Shown piece by piece: positions 45,633 to 57,100 of a stretch of 64,000 nt of DNA. The notes under the pieces are model-generated. The model saw only the letters and a list, made by a program, of their open reading frames with translations, was not told the DNA's origin and did no database searches. The stretch is taken from positions 100,129-164,128 of the forward strand of contig NZ_JAAFGS010000009.1 of assembly GCF_011090185.1 (NCBI RefSeq), given 5' to 3'. Origin of the DNA: Saccharibacillus alkalitolerans (lineage in GTDB: Bacteria > Bacillota > Bacilli > Paenibacillales > Paenibacillaceae). A program made the translations under genes and the position numbers. Position 1 is the first letter of the stretch. Each line of letters starts with the position of its first letter.

Positions 45633-46472
45633 TCAATCGATGTCGACAATCAGCCACCTGCCGTCTTCTTTGCGCAGAGCATAGGCGGGGTTCGTGACCT
45701 TTTTTGCTTCTTCGTAACGCTGCCGCACGTTCACGATGACCGTATCGCTTTCGTTCGGGTTTCTGACATTGGCAATCAGCGTTTCCGCAACCTTGCCCGG
45801 ATGATCTTCGAGTACGCCCATCTGCGCATTCGGCGCAAAAAGCTTTTGATAAGCGGACGCATCGCCTTCATTCCGGTATCTTGTGCTGGCGTTGATCAGC
45901 TTCACGATTTCGGCCTGTTCGCCCGTAAACTTTGTTTCGTCCGCCATAGGTCCCTGCGAACGCTCGATGCCGCCGATCCGCCACTGTTCGCCTTCTCGCT
46001 CGAGCGTATAAATGAGCGGATGATATTCGCCCAGCTTCTCTTCCTGCACCGATGCTTCCACCCGGACCGGCTGTCCCTCGTCCGATTCCGCGTCGACCGA
46101 ATAAATATCGGCTTTTTCGACCTTGAACGGGATGCCGCGGTCCGCTTCGGGAACGTCCGCCGTCAGCAGCGCCTCGTAGGCTTCGGCGTCGCCGGCATTT
46201 TGCGCGCGGAACAGCTCATTCATCAGGTCGACCTGCTCGGGCTTGATCATGGAGCCGACGTAATATTCTTTTTTGAGAATATCGGCTGCCGTCGTTTCTG
46301 CGGCTTCGGCTTTCTCGTCCGTTTTCGACGAAGGCGCTTCCTGCCGCTCGGGCGCGGACTGCGGGGCGGTAGCCGAATTCGCTCCGCAGCCCGCGGTCAG
46401 CGTGCCGAACGCGAGCAGCGCCGCGGCCAGCGGCAGAGATTTGATTCCGGCAGATTTATATGGTCTTTTCAT
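45633..46472 (-). CDS. lipoprotein with two similar C-terminal units
   Basis: A 279-residue protein with a lipoprotein signal ending LTAGC (residue 29) and a low-complexity linker to about 60. Two similar alpha/beta units follow, at about 75-170 (VDLMNELFRAQNAGDAEAYEALLTADVP) and 185-279 (VKLINASTRYRNEGDASAYQKLFAPNA). The pattern suggests tandem NTF2-like or Cif-like domains. GGAGGG precedes the ATG. Function unknown. Confidence 0.78.
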   Translation of the reverse strand: MKRPYKSAGIKSLPLAAALLAFGTLTAGCGANSATAPQSAPERQEAPSSKTDEKAEAAETTAADILKKEYYVGSMIKPEQVDLMNELFRAQNAGDAEAYEALLTADVPEADRGIPFKVEKADIYSVDAESDEGQPVRVEASVQEEKLGEYHPLIYTLEREGEQWRIGGIERSQGPMADETKFTGEQAEIVKLINASTRYRNEGDASAYQKLFAPNAQMGVLEDHPGKVAETLIANVRNPNESDTVIVNVRQRYEEAKKVTNPAYALRKEDGRWLIVDID

Positions 46473-46632
46473 GTCAAAGCCCTCCTATGCGATGCCGATT
46501 CCGGCTTCTTTGCGGGTTCGGCCGGGTTTAAGCAATAGACGCGGAGGGCGAGGATTTAGTTGCAAATATGTAGATGCCGGCTGTCTCCGGCAAAGAGCTT
46601 CGGTGAACGAAGCGTCTGTCATTTCCGCCCCG

Positions 46633-47205
46633 TTACCCCTGCAGCCGCTCCTCCACCTCTTCCCGCCAAAACGTCCCGTGTGCGAACGCCGCCGGGTCGA
46701 TCCGTCCGAATTCGCGCACCAGCCATTTGAGCGCATCCGGCGGGATATCGCTTTCAAGAAAGGCATCGGGGCCGTTCTCGGCGATCGTCCGCTGTACCAG
46801 GCCTGCGTAGACGAGCAAAAATTCCGCGAACTGCGGCACGGACGAATTGATGAACCATTCGGTGCCGCCCCGGTCCATCCGGATGCAGACGACCTGCGAA
46901 CCGCCCGCTTTCAAGCAGACCGGATCGCCATAGCCCGTCGAACCGAGCAGCCAGTACGCGGAATATTCTTTCGGCATCCCGTAAGCCGTTTTGAGGTCGG
47001 ACAGCAGCCCTTCGCCGGACCGGAATTCCAGATAAGGAGCCGAATCCGCGGGCAGCCCGGCTTCGCACAAAAAACGCCTGGCTTCTTCCGTGATCGGCAC
47101 CGCCGCCAGCGCTTCGGGATCGAAACGCAGCAGCGGGCCGTCCACGGCCGTATTCCAGGCGGCGTTAAATTGTTCGGGCGTCATCGTCACGTCCGCCACC
47201 TCCAT
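46633..47205 (-). CDS. SUKH-4 family immunity-type protein
   Basis: A 190-residue soluble protein matching SUKH-4: ITEEARRFLCEAGLPADSAPYLEF near the start, YWLLGSTGYGDPVCLKAGGSQVVCIRMDRGGTEWFINSSVPQFAEFLLVY in the centre. Members protect against polymorphic toxins, often nucleases. GGAGG lies before the ATG. It follows the Imm30-like gene by 43 bases, so two immunity-type genes appear in one transcript. No toxin gene is visible in the window. Confidence 0.85.
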   Translation of the reverse strand: MEVADVTMTPEQFNAAWNTAVDGPLLRFDPEALAAVPITEEARRFLCEAGLPADSAPYLEFRSGEGLLSDLKTAYGMPKEYSAYWLLGSTGYGDPVCLKAGGSQVVCIRMDRGGTEWFINSSVPQFAEFLLVYAGLVQRTIAENGPDAFLESDIPPDALKWLVREFGRIDPAAFAHGTFWREEVEERLQG

Positions 47206-47248
47206 CCTTTGCCTCCTGCTTCCCTCGAACGCCGTTCGAATCGAGGGA

Positions 47249-47773
47249 TTAATTCCTGGCGAACGCCAGTCCGTCTCCGCTCTCTTCGCCGCGCATCAGC
47301 GCCAACATGAAGCGGTCCACCTTGACGGTATACAATTCCGGCTGCGTCCGCTTGATATCGAGCAGCGTATTCACCACCCGGCGTACGGCTCGGGCCGGAA
47401 TGGCGTGCAGCGCCCGGCTGTAAGCCGCGATATACGGCGCGCCGGGCCGATCCGCGTGCAGCAGCATCCGGTGAAGCCGAACGGCCCAGCCTTCCGCGTG
47501 CGGGAACAATCCCGGTACGCCCAATGCCAAATAACGCATGCTTTCTTCGATGCCGCAGCGATCCGCAATGTAAAAAATCGTCTCGAGCAGGTCGCCGGCC
47601 GCGCTCGGTTCGATGACGTCGTCCTCCAGCATGCGGCACAAATCGGTGATTACGTCCGCCGAGGCGTTCTCGCACAGCTCGTTCAAAATATCGCTAAACC
47701 TCTCCAGGTCGTCGTCGCTTCCGTTCAGATCGCGCATCCGGTACAGTTCCTCCAGCAGTTTTCGGTCCGGCAA
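47249..47773 (-). CDS. Imm30-like helical protein
   Basis: A 174-residue all-helical protein starting at TTG (rc of 47771-47773) eight bases after GGAGG. LLEELYRMRDLNGSDDDLERFSDILNELCENASADVITDLCRMLEDD and LLETIFYIADRCGIEESMRYLALGVPGLFPHAEGWAVRLHRMLLH recall the Imm30 immunity family. The assignment rests on pattern memory and on the adjacent SUKH-4 gene, so it is moderate. Confidence 0.65.
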   Translation of the reverse strand: MPDRKLLEELYRMRDLNGSDDDLERFSDILNELCENASADVITDLCRMLEDDVIEPSAAGDLLETIFYIADRCGIEESMRYLALGVPGLFPHAEGWAVRLHRMLLHADRPGAPYIAAYSRALHAIPARAVRRVVNTLLDIKRTQPELYTVKVDRFMLALMRGEESGDGLAFARN

Positions 47774-47854
47774 CAGGTATCGCCTCCGCTTCCTTCTGAA
47801 TGTCTTCCTGAATTCTGTCGCGCAAGTATATCATACCCTATCCGGCGGCAGGCA

Positions 47855-47881
47855 AAAACCGTGCCTTGCGGCACGGTTTGC
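47855..47881. terminator. hairpin terminator
   Basis: AAAACCGTGCC, loop TTGC, GGCACGGTTT, between the lipoprotein gene and the immunity-type operon. Confidence 0.75.
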
Positions 47882-48014
47882 GATCGGGACTGCCGGCTAT
47901 ACGGCCGGGTCGTTCGGCCTCGGGGGAAACGTGCTGCCTTTTCTGCCTCGGCCTGTTTGTTTCGCATGCGTGAAGCGCTTCTCGCAGCCAGCCGCATGTT
48001 CGCTTAAGTCTGAC

Positions 48015-48863
48015 TCAATCCGCCAGCGTGGACAGCGAAGCGTGCGCAAGCGGGGCAAACGTCTCGGCATCCGCTCCCGAAGGCATATGGATCTCCAGCT
48101 TGTAGCCTTTGCCCGGCGTTTCCCAGAGCGCGAATTGGCCCGTGCCGGCATCGCCTTCGGCAGACAGGAACAGTCTCGAGCTGGACAGGGCGGCCGGAAT
48201 ATTAGCCTCTTTCAGCGGTTTGGCCGTTCCGTAATCTTTCAATGCCTTTTCGCCTTCCTTGCGCAGTCCGGCCAGCGTATAGCCCTTTTCGAGCGGCGTA
48301 ATCGTCGCGTAATAGTCCGGGTTGGACGTCATCGTGAGCAAATTCCGCTCGGCGTCGAACTTCAGCCCGTCCATGGCGTACAGCGCGTAGCCGTAACCTT
48401 CCTGCAGCTTGCCGGTCACGGTTTCCTTGGAGCCGGCCACCTGGAACGATTCGGTTTTCGGGCGATCCGCGCCCTGCCCCTTCTTGCCCTGTTTCGAGAC
48501 GTCGACCTTTGCGACCTTATCGGCGGCGCTGCCGCTGCCGGACGCTTCGCCGGACGGCTTGCCGCCCTTCGCTTCGTCTGCCGCCGCTTCCTTGTCGGCC
48601 GCCGCGTCTTTCTTGTCCGTCCCGGCCGCCTTTGCGTCCGGATCGGCTTTATCGTCCGCCGCCGCTTCTTTGTCCTCTGCGGCAGCTTCCTCGTCGTCCG
48701 CAGGCGCCGTCGCCGGATCTTCGATCTTCGCGTCGTTCGAAGTCGCGGCGGAGTCCGCCGGTTCGGTTTGAGATGCGGGCTCCGATTCGCTGCCGCAGGC
48801 TGCCAGAGCACCGCTCAGCAGCAGTACGCCAAGCAAACTGGCTGCACGGTTGTAAGTTTTCAT
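48015..48863 (-). CDS. lipoprotein with long Glu/Ala/Lys-rich linker
   Basis: A 282-residue protein with a lipobox LAACG at about residue 23. It has an unusually long disordered stretch at 25-115 made mostly of Ala, Asp, Glu and Lys (units like AAADEAK and EEAAAEDKEAAADDK). The globular C-terminal domain, about 130-282, contains YGYALYAMDGLKFDAERNLLTMTSNPDYYATITPL. GGAGG is ten bases before the ATG. The C-terminal domain is not one I recognise. Confidence 0.75.
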   Translation of the reverse strand: MKTYNRAASLLGVLLLSGALAACGSESEPASQTEPADSAATSNDAKIEDPATAPADDEEAAAEDKEAAADDKADPDAKAAGTDKKDAAADKEAAADEAKGGKPSGEASGSGSAADKVAKVDVSKQGKKGQGADRPKTESFQVAGSKETVTGKLQEGYGYALYAMDGLKFDAERNLLTMTSNPDYYATITPLEKGYTLAGLRKEGEKALKDYGTAKPLKEANIPAALSSSRLFLSAEGDAGTGQFALWETPGKGYKLEIHMPSGADAETFAPLAHASLSTLAD

Positions 48864-49207
48864 GGGAATGCACCTCCTGTTGAAGATAGACGAGACCTTT
48901 TGTCAAAAAGTTTCGCAAAAAGCCCGTCTTCGCACTTTCTCCATTTAACCCTTACATCGCCGCGTGACTCAGAAAGCAGGCAAAAGGACGGACTCGACCG
49001 GCAGCGGAAAGCGTGCTTATCGCTATGCATGCACAATGCCGCGGATTCGCAAAATAGCTGTGCGAAAACCATCGTTTATCGAAACGCGCCTTCAAACCCG
49101 CGCGCTCCGACCGTTCGAACTTTTCGGAAAGATTCCGCAGCAGGATGACGAAAAGGGGACCGGAAGGATGCTTGAAGATGCGCATGTACGTCAAGGAGAA
49201 GGATAAC
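48864..49207. other. intergenic region without supported gene
   Basis: It carries the upstream region of the lipoprotein gene. Open frames here (for example 48964-49206 forward) lack ribosome sites and look non-coding. Confidence 0.5.
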
Positions 49208-49243
49208 AAAAATCCGGCTCTCCATTTGGAGAGCCGGATTTCC
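49208..49243 (-). terminator. terminator of the glycan-use operon
   Basis: AAATCCGGCTCTCC (49210-49223) and GGAGAGCCGGATTT (49228-49241) form a perfect 14-base stem; on the reverse strand it is followed by TTTTTG. It lies 83 bases beyond the last gene. Confidence 0.9.
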
Positions 49244-49325
49244 GGCATTTTGGAGCTGTAACCCCCTGCATTTAACGATCGTGTAACGATCGCGGGAAAC
49301 AGGGAGAGGCGGCATTCTTACATGC

Positions 49326-52300
49326 CTACCCGCCGACCCGAATTTCCACTTCCTCCGGCCGGTACACGGCCGTAACCGCGCCTTCGCCGTCCGCCGCGAA
49401 CAGCACGGAGCGCTCGCTTTCCAGCACGAAGCCGTACGTCCGGCCCGTCGTCCGGTCGCGAACCTCGATCTCCGCGTCCCAGGCATACTCGGACACGAAC
49501 ACATACAGGCTGCCGCTTGCGAACGTCAGCTTGCGGCCGTACACGCCGGCCAGCTCGCCGCCGGCCAGCCACTCCAGATCGTCGATGACGCCCGCCTGCT
49601 TCGCGGCGTAGCGGTACAGTTCGGCGATCGGTTCGTCGCCCGACCCCAGCTCGAGGGGCAGCGGGCTCCAGATGAGCCGGCCTCTGCCGTTCGGCACGTC
49701 GAGCACCCGATCCGCGCGGCCTTCCGCGTCGGCCGGAATTTCCTTGAGCGTCTCCGCGATGCGGCGTCCGCCGAACGAGACGGGCAGACGCCGGCCGTCC
49801 AGCTCCAGCATCTCTTCGCGGCGCACGTTATGCAGAGTGCGGATGCCGAGCAGCTTGTCGGCGCGATCGGATTCGTGCCAGTAAGCGTCGAGACCGGCGG
49901 GACCGGTAATGACCAGCGTCGCGTGCGTCGATTTGGCGATGCGCAGCAGCTTCTTCATCGAGTCTTCGTCCATGTTATGCGGGCTCGGCAGCAGGATCAG
50001 CTTCGCCGGATGCTCCTTCAGCGAATCGAGCCGGTATTCCGACACGGCCCGCAGCGGCAGCTTAAGTCCGTAAGCCAGCACCCGGGTCAGCCGGTTCGTC
50101 GTCTCCACGGCAAACGAACGGTTCGAGAAATCGTTGGAATACGGGAACACCGCCGCTACGTCTTCCAGCCGGCGACCGGCGAACAGATCGCGGATCTTCG
50201 CCATAAAGCGGCCGAAATCGTAGGAGACGTCCGCTTCCGGCTTCTCCGTGCCGTCGGCGCGCAGCGCGCCGATATGCGATTCGTTGGCGTTATCCATATA
50301 GAAGTTGGTATTCCAGATCCACTGAATCGCGCCCGCTCCGCCCGTCGAGAACGCATACGCGTATTTGCGCTCCAGGAAGTTCCTCAGCTCGGCTTCGCTG
50401 CGCTTGGCCCGTCCGTCCGGCGTCTCCACGTACATGATGCCGGTCTCTTGAATGACGTTGGGCTTGTCCGGCGTCTTCGTGAATACGCCGTCCCAGACGA
50501 GGCTGTCGTTCAGCCACCACGAATGCACCGTCGTGTAATCGACGGCATCCTCGTAGAACAGCGGCGACGGACGCTGCGCGCCGAGCCCTTCGTCCTGGCC
50601 GACCGTCACGAGATGGTCCGGCGCCAGCCGCTTGATCGACTCCGTCAGCTCCGCGGCCCATGCGCTGTGCATTTCGACTGAGAACAGGCAGTAGTCGAGC
50701 CAGCGGGCGCCTTTTTTGGCCTTGTGCATATCCTGCACGTCGAAGTTGATCTCTTCCGCTTCCGGAATCGCGGCATCTTCGAACGAAGGCAGCTCCGCCG
50801 GCGTCATGTTCCAGTGCTCGCGCAGTTCCTGAATCGAGCCGTGGCGCCTTTTCAACCAGGAGACGAAGGCGGCCCGTTCGTACTCGTCGCGCATCGAGCG
50901 CGGTCCCGCCGAGAAGATCCGCGCCGGATCGAACATCGACGGCTCGTTGATCAGATCCCAGTCGACATGGGTCGAATGAACGTGCCGGCTCACGATCGAG
51001 CGGATAAACCGCTTCTGCGCCTCCACGCTCTGCGGGTCGAGATACGGATTTTTGCCTTCCCACGTCTCGGGAGTAAACGAGAAGAACGTGAACGTCACGT
51101 GCAGATCGTGCTTCGCCGCCGTCAGCAGGAACGCGTCGATCGCCCGCAGCACTTCCTCGGACGCATGGCCGTCCACCTGCATGACGTTCCGGTACGCCGT
51201 CCAGATGCCGGTACGGATCCAGTTTATGCCGGCCTTCGCCATCGCGGCCATGTCGCGGTCCCAGACCGCCGCATTCGGCAGAAACAAGAACTTGCGCGCC
51301 ACGTCGGACGTCATGTAGGTCATGCCGACGATCGGCAGCGGGCGTCCGTCCTGAAGGAAGTAATCCCGTCCCGCCGAGATCGGCCGCCCCGAAGCCAGCA
51401 GCTCTTGGTCGCGGCCCCAGAAGCCCTGCTTCAATACGCGAACTTCGCCTTCCGGCGACTCGGCGACGCAGTTCACGGTATACAGGCCCGGTTCGACGTC
51501 GAACGGAAGCGGGATGTTCCGCGCGGTCCATTCGTAAGTCACCGGAACCGCGAGCGTCCGCGCGAACACTTCTTCGCCGGTCGGCGAGGCGACGGACAGA
51601 CGGAACGTCCAACTTCCCGGTGCGGCTGCGACGGAATCCGACGCTTTCACGCCTTCGTTCCCTTCCGCCGGAACCGCCCCCTCCGCGGAACGCTCGGCGG
51701 CAGCTCCATCCGCTTCGCCGCCGCGTCCGGGCCCGGACTTCGCGATCCGTTCGATTTTGCCGCCGCCGACCAGCCGGCCGACGTCGCTCTGCCCGGCGAA
51801 TGCCGGCAGATCGGCCGGCACGCCCGCGCGCCGGATAGCCTGCGCGCGCAGCGTCAGCCGCGCGCGCTCGCCCGGCTCGTACGCGGCGCTGTGCGGCGCC
51901 AGCGACAGCTCGGCCGCTTCGCGGCCGCAGAACGCCGCCCAGCGGGACAGCGCTTCGAGCCCTTCGCCTTCCGCCAGCCCGGCGGTCAGCGGACGGTTCA
52001 CGAACACCCAGCGCGAGCCGGCGAACGGGCCGCGCATCTGCTCCCACAGCACGGCCGGCGCGGAGATCGGCCGGTCCGAGGCGTCGTACGCCCGCAGCAG
52101 CGGCGTGATCCGCGTGCTCATCGTGCCCGCCGAGCCCATCTGCTCCGGCAGATCGGCGTCGCGGGTCGTATGCGGCACCAGATTCCAGGTGCCGCCGATG
52201 CCCGCTCCGGCCGAAGCGCCCGTCTCGGGCGCGAACAATCTTTCGTCGCCGCTCAGCAGAGGCAGCTCCGGCGCCGCTTCCAGCCGCACGGCGCGGCCGG

Positions 52301-52694
52301 CTTCGACCGGCAGCGTCTCATGGATGAACAGCTGCTGATGGTAGCCCGTCTGCTCCGGGCCGATCCGCCAGCGGCCGCTTTCCTGGCGCACCGGGCGCTT
52401 GAACGGCGCGCCGCCGACGCTGAGCAGTCCGCCGCCTTTTTTCAGAAACGCCAGAATGCTGCTCCAGGCGCTCTCCGGAAAATACGGCGCATGCAGATTG
52501 ATCAGCACGCCGTTCCCGTCGCCGCAGCGGTCGGTCAGGGCGTCGCCGAGATCGGCGGCGCTCGTCACGACGCCGTATGCGCCGAGCTCCTTCAGTCCCG
52601 GCAGCGGGCCGGAAGCCGGAAAGCTCGGATCGCGGAAGAAAATCAGCCGCTTGTTCGGCGGCTCCGCCGCTTTTTTCAAATAAGTCTCGCTCAC
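49326..52694 (-). CDS. large clan GH-A glycoside hydrolase
   Basis: This 1122-residue enzyme starts at GTG, overlapping the GH125 stop by 4 bases, with AGGAGGG upstream. An N-terminal region (about 1-260) looks like a glutamine-amidotransferase-like or GH42-accessory fold, and an Ig-like linker reaches about 430. The (beta/alpha)8 barrel follows, at about 450-800, with acid/base E584 in DLINEPSMF and nucleophile E750 in [10 protein letters not shown] beta-rich tail ends the protein. It has no signal peptide. Beta-galactosidase or beta-mannosidase activity is likely, by context of the mannosidases; the exact GH family is uncertain. Confidence 0.85.
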   Translation of the reverse strand: MSETYLKKAAEPPNKRLIFFRDPSFPASGPLPGLKELGAYGVVTSAADLGDALTDRCGDGNGVLINLHAPYFPESAWSSILAFLKKGGGLLSVGGAPFKRPVRQESGRWRIGPEQTGYHQQLFIHETLPVEAGRAVRLEAAPELPLLSGDERLFAPETGASAGAGIGGTWNLVPHTTRDADLPEQMGSAGTMSTRITPLLRAYDASDRPISAPAVLWEQMRGPFAGSRWVFVNRPLTAGLAEGEGLEALSRWAAFCGREAAELSLAPHSAAYEPGERARLTLRAQAIRRAGVPADLPAFAGQSDVGRLVGGGKIERIAKSGPGRGGEADGAAAERSAEGAVPAEGNEGVKASDSVAAAPGSWTFRLSVASPTGEEVFARTLAVPVTYEWTARNIPLPFDVEPGLYTVNCVAESPEGEVRVLKQGFWGRDQELLASGRPISAGRDYFLQDGRPLPIVGMTYMTSDVARKFLFLPNAAVWDRDMAAMAKAGINWIRTGIWTAYRNVMQVDGHASEEVLRAIDAFLLTAAKHDLHVTFTFFSFTPETWEGKNPYLDPQSVEAQKRFIRSIVSRHVHSTHVDWDLINEPSMFDPARIFSAGPRSMRDEYERAAFVSWLKRRHGSIQELREHWNMTPAELPSFEDAAIPEAEEINFDVQDMHKAKKGARWLDYCLFSVEMHSAWAAELTESIKRLAPDHLVTVGQDEGLGAQRPSPLFYEDAVDYTTVHSWWLNDSLVWDGVFTKTPDKPNVIQETGIMYVETPDGRAKRSEAELRNFLERKYAYAFSTGGAGAIQWIWNTNFYMDNANESHIGALRADGTEKPEADVSYDFGRFMAKIRDLFAGRRLEDVAAVFPYSNDFSNRSFAVETTNRLTRVLAYGLKLPLRAVSEYRLDSLKEHPAKLILLPSPHNMDEDSMKKLLRIAKSTHATLVITGPAGLDAYWHESDRADKLLGIRTLHNVRREEMLELDGRRLPVSFGGRRIAETLKEIPADAEGRADRVLDVPNGRGRLIWSPLPLELGSGDEPIAELYRYAAKQAGVIDDLEWLAGGELAGVYGRKLTFASGSLYVFVSEYAWDAEIEVRDRTTGRTYGFVLESERSVLFAADGEGAVTAVYRPEEVEIRVGG

Positions 52695-54010
52695 AAAATG
52701 CCCTCCTTCATCGACTTGTACACAAGCTGGGAGAACAGGCTGTTCGACCAGGCGAACCAGGTCCGCGTGAAGATCGCCGGGTCGTCCGCGTGGAAGCCTT
52801 CGTGCATGAACCCGGTATCGGCGTCCGTGTTCTCCAGCATTTGAATCAATTCCAACTTTTCTTCCTTCGAGGAAGCCGTCAGTCCCTGCATCGACAGCGC
52901 CATATGCCAGATGTAATCCGGCGGAGTATGCGGGCTGCCGATGCCTTTGGCCGCCGAACCTTCATAATAGAAAGGATTTTCGCGGCTCAGCGCAAACCGT
53001 CTCGTATTCCGATACACCGGATCGTCCGCGCCGGCATAACCGAGATACGGAATGGACATGAGGCCCGGCGTGCCGGCGTCGTCCATCAGACAGTAATTGC
53101 CGAAGCCGTCCGTCTCGTACGCGTAGATCGGGCCGAACCGCGGATGACGGTAAATGCCGTACAGCCGGATGCCGCGGTCGATCTCCTGCTCCAGCTTTTT
53201 CAGCTCGCGCACGTAATCCTGATCCCGGAAAATCCATTCGAAAAACTCCTGCATCTGCCGCAGCGCCACGACCGCGAACATGTTCCCCGGTATATTGTAA
53301 TGGAAATCGCACGCGTCGTCGCTGGAGCGGAAGCCCGACCAGACCATGCCCGTGTAGTTGACCGGCATGCCGAGTCCTCCGTTTTGCAGCGTATCCTGTT
53401 CGATGCCGTTGTCGCGGGTGAAGCGGTACGGAGACTGCTCCATATGATGCTGCTCGGTGCGAAACAGACGCACGATCGCCTCCATCGCTTCGCGGAAATT
53501 CCCGTCGAAGATGTCCGTCAGCCCCGTTTCCTTCCAATAGAGATACGCCAGGCGCACGACGAAGCAGAGCGAGTCGATCTCGAACTTGCGCTCCCAGACC
53601 CACGGAGACATCTCGGTGCCGTCGTTTTTGCTCCAGTGCCAGTCGTTGGCGGTCTCGTTGAACGCGTTCGCGTATGGGTCGATCAGGACGTACTTGACGT
53701 GGCGCTTGATCAAGCCTCCGATGATGCGCTGCAGATCCTTATCCTTTTTCGCGAAAGGAATATAATGCGCCACCTGCTCGACCGAATCCCGCAGCCAGCT
53801 GGCCGGAATGTCGCCTGTGATCACGAAGGTCGTACCGTCGTCCATCAGCTTGGTCGTCGTCTCCAGCGTGTTCGGGAAGCAGTTTTTGAACAGCTTCAAC
53901 AGCTTCGGCCGGTGGGCCAGCGCGGCATCGGCTTCGGCGAGCACGTCCTGAATCGCCTGCGGAAGTTCGAATTTCGGCATCGGAATTTGAGGAAGTCTGA
54001 ATTGTTCCAA
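52691..54010 (-). CDS. GH125 exo-alpha-1,6-mannosidase
   Basis: A 439-residue protein starting at TTG (rc of 54008-54010) after AAAGGAGC. GH125 signatures include [62 protein letters not shown] and [22 protein letters not shown] near the end. The family consists of metal-independent, inverting exo-alpha-1,6-mannosidases. It has no export signal and normal length, and lies between the GH38 and GH-A genes. Confidence 0.95.
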   Translation of the reverse strand: MEQFRLPQIPMPKFELPQAIQDVLAEADAALAHRPKLLKLFKNCFPNTLETTTKLMDDGTTFVITGDIPASWLRDSVEQVAHYIPFAKKDKDLQRIIGGLIKRHVKYVLIDPYANAFNETANDWHWSKNDGTEMSPWVWERKFEIDSLCFVVRLAYLYWKETGLTDIFDGNFREAMEAIVRLFRTEQHHMEQSPYRFTRDNGIEQDTLQNGGLGMPVNYTGMVWSGFRSSDDACDFHYNIPGNMFAVVALRQMQEFFEWIFRDQDYVRELKKLEQEIDRGIRLYGIYRHPRFGPIYAYETDGFGNYCLMDDAGTPGLMSIPYLGYAGADDPVYRNTRRFALSRENPFYYEGSAAKGIGSPHTPPDYIWHMALSMQGLTASSKEEKLELIQMLENTDADTGFMHEGFHADDPAIFTRTWFAWSNSLFSQLVYKSMKEGIL

Positions 54011-54154
54011 ACGGAATCGCTCCTTTGCGGATTGGGAGTAAGGGATGATGTTCGAAAATAAAACCGGCGCCCCGCCAAACCCCGTCCCGGCAGCGAAAGC
54101 CGTCGTTTGGATGGTTGTGCGGAAGGCGCCGGCAGTACCGGGAATTCTGCAGCT

Positions 54155-57100
54155 TTATTTTCGGATCAGCTTGACCGTCTTGATCTCGTAAGGCTTGAAC
54201 GACAGGAACACGGCGGCGCTTCCTTGCAGTTCAAGCTCTTCGCCGTCCTCTTCCAGCGCTCCGGACAGCACGGCCCGTTCGAACGCGTGCCGCCAGTTCA
54301 ATCCTACCGTCTCGCGGCCGCCCGCCGATTCGTACATTCGCACGATAATGCCGCTTCCGTCTTCGGCCGGCTTGACCGTATCCAGTATAACATGCTCGCC
54401 CGTGAAGGCGATGAGCGACATGCGGGCTCCCAGGTCGCCCGCGTGGGCCGTCGTCCGCACGACCGGCAGCTCCTGATTGAGCGCCGCCGCGGCCCGCACC
54501 GTATCGGCGTGGACCCAACTGCCCGCGTGCGGATACAGCGAATACGTAAAATCGTGTTCGCCCAGGTCCGCCTGCGCGTCCGGCCATTTCGGCGCTCGCA
54601 GCAGCGACAAGCGAAGGGTGCTGCCCTGAATGTCGTAACCGTATTTGCAGTCGTTCAGCAGGCTGACGCCGTAACCGCGCTCGGACACGTCGGCAAAACG
54701 GTGACCGCACACTTCGAACTGCGCCTGCTCCCAGCTCGTGTTGCGGTGGGTCGGGCGCTCCAGCGAGCCGAACGGAATTTCGTACGTCGCCTTTTCCGCC
54801 AGCACGTCGACCGGGAACGCCACTTTGAGCAGTTTGTGCGCTTCATGCCACGACACATGCGTTTTGAAGTCGATGCGGCGGTCATGCTTGTAGAAAATGA
54901 GATCCTGCTCGATCGCGGAATCGTTCAACTTCCAGCGGAACCGCAGCACGTCGCGCACGCCGCCGGAAGACACGACCGTTTTCTCCAGCAGCTGCGCTTT
55001 CCCTGCCGGCTGCCGTTCGAAACGCGGATCGACGTCCCAGGCATCCCAGGAAGTCGGACGGTCATGGAAAAATTGGAAGACGTTCGCCGCGGAACCCGGC
55101 TGGACGATTTCCCGCTCCGCTTCCTTGTCGAACAGGGAGACCATCTCGCCGTCGCCGTTGAAGCGAACGGTGTAATACGGCGTTTCCCAGACGTCCGGGA
55201 CGTCGGCGCCCGCTGCCGATTCGGACGTCGGCGCAGCGTTCCGGCCGTGCGCCGGCTCTCCTCCGGAAAGTTCCGCCGGCGCGGAAGCTTCGGCCGGATC
55301 GCCGGTCTCTTGTCCCGCCGGACGCAGCCAGATCGTCGCATAGCCGAGCGCCGGAATATGCGGCACGTATACGAACAGCCCGCCGCTCGCCTCGTCGTCA
55401 TCCGCCTCCAGACGGGTGCCTTCCGCGTCGTACGCCGCCTGCCCCGCCGCGTCTTCGATCCGCACGACGGCAAAGCGGTTCCAGCCCAGGCTGTTGAAGA
55501 TCACGTACGGCGTCCCTTCGCCTGCCGTATCGATCCGGTTCGCCAGCGCGCTCGTTCCGATCTCCAGACTCCGGCGGCCTTCCGCGAACACTTCCTCGTA
55601 CTCGGCGCCGGAGGTCCGGTACGTTTCCGTGATGGCCGAGCCCGGAATAATGTCGTGGAACTGATTGAGCAGGATCAGCTTCCAGCCTTTGCGCAGCGAT
55701 TCCAGCGCTTCGCCGCAGCCTTCGTGCTTCGTCAAAGGCGGCAGCGTTCCGTCCGCGGCGAAGCCGAGGATTGCCGCCTCTTCCGAAGCGCCGGCGGGAA
55801 CCGGTTCTCCGCCCGCGAAGTCCGCCGCCGCGATTCTTGCCGCGGCGTCGGTTTCCGCTTTTGCCTGCACCGACGCGATCTCGTCCGCGCCCGCCGCCAA
55901 TACGTTCCACAGCTCCGCTTCGCGATACAGAATCTCCGCTTTGCGGTTGGCCCGCTTGTTGTAGGCATGCGTCGTGTACGTGCCCCGGTGCAGCTCCAGG
56001 TACAGATCGCCGCGCCAGGTCGGCAGATCCGGACGGCTCTGCCGGATGCCGTCGAAGAACTCCGCGGCCGTGCCGTAACGGCTGCCCGGCTGCCCGACCA
56101 TCAGGTCGGCGCGGTCGATATACTCCAGCATTTCCCGCGTCACGCCGCCTCCGCCGTCGCCGTGTCCGTAGAGCAGCATCTGTTCGGGATGCTTGTCCTT
56201 CTGGCGGTAGGACTGCCAGTGCTCGTGTATGTCTTTCGGATGCGTATGCTCGTTAACGCCGTGGTTCAGGTAGGACAGAATCGGCGTGCCGTCGATGCCC
56301 ACCCAGTGGAACAGGTCGTAAGGGAACGTATTGGTATCGTTCCAGTTCAGCTTGGTCGTCATGAAATATTCGACCCCGCCGTGCTTCAGAATCTGCGGCA
56401 GCGACGCGCAGTAGCCGAACGTGTCCGGCAGCCATTCGATCCGCGAAATTTTGCCGAACTCCTCCCGATAAAAGCGCTGCCCGTACAGCATCTGCCGCAT
56501 CAGCGACTCGCCGCTCGGAATGTTGAGGTCCGGTTCGACCCACATGCCGCCGACCAACTCCCAGCGCCCTTCCTCGATCCGCGCTTTGACGCGTTCGTAC
56601 AGCTCGGGATCGTTGTTTTTGAGAAACTCGAACAGCACGGGCTGGCTCTGCGTGTACAGATAGCCCGGGTATTCGCGCATCAGCGTATCGACGCTGGCGA
56701 ACGTGCGGCTCGTCTTGCGCACCGTCTCGCGCACCGGCCACAGCCAGGCGATGTCGATATGCGACTGGCCGACCATGATTTCCCGCCCTTCGGCATTGTT
56801 GCCGCCGATCTCGAGCGTGCGGGTTCTCAAGCGCTTCTCGATCGCGGACACCGCCGACCCTTCAAGCACTTCTTCGCCCGTCAGTCCGGTAAAAGCGTCC
56901 ATCGCCGCGTGCAGCGCTTCGATCAGCCGGACGCGGCGGAAATCGGCGTCCGGCAGCAGAAAGGCCGAATCGCGAACGACCGTCACCGTATACATGAGGC
57001 TGCGCACCGGCTCGTTCGGCAGCACGATCAGGCTGCGCACCGCCGTGATCGGCGGCTTGATCGTCGCCTGCTCGTTCAGCGGATCGTACGGTTCCGGTAT

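Noticed and set aside
48964..49206. Forward 80-codon frame
   Set aside because: No ribosome site, runs into the operon terminator, and composition is not protein-like.
50724..52844. Forward-strand 706-codon frame opposite the GH-A gene
   Set aside because: Antisense shadow with Arg-rich composition and no motif; the reverse-strand enzyme is clear.
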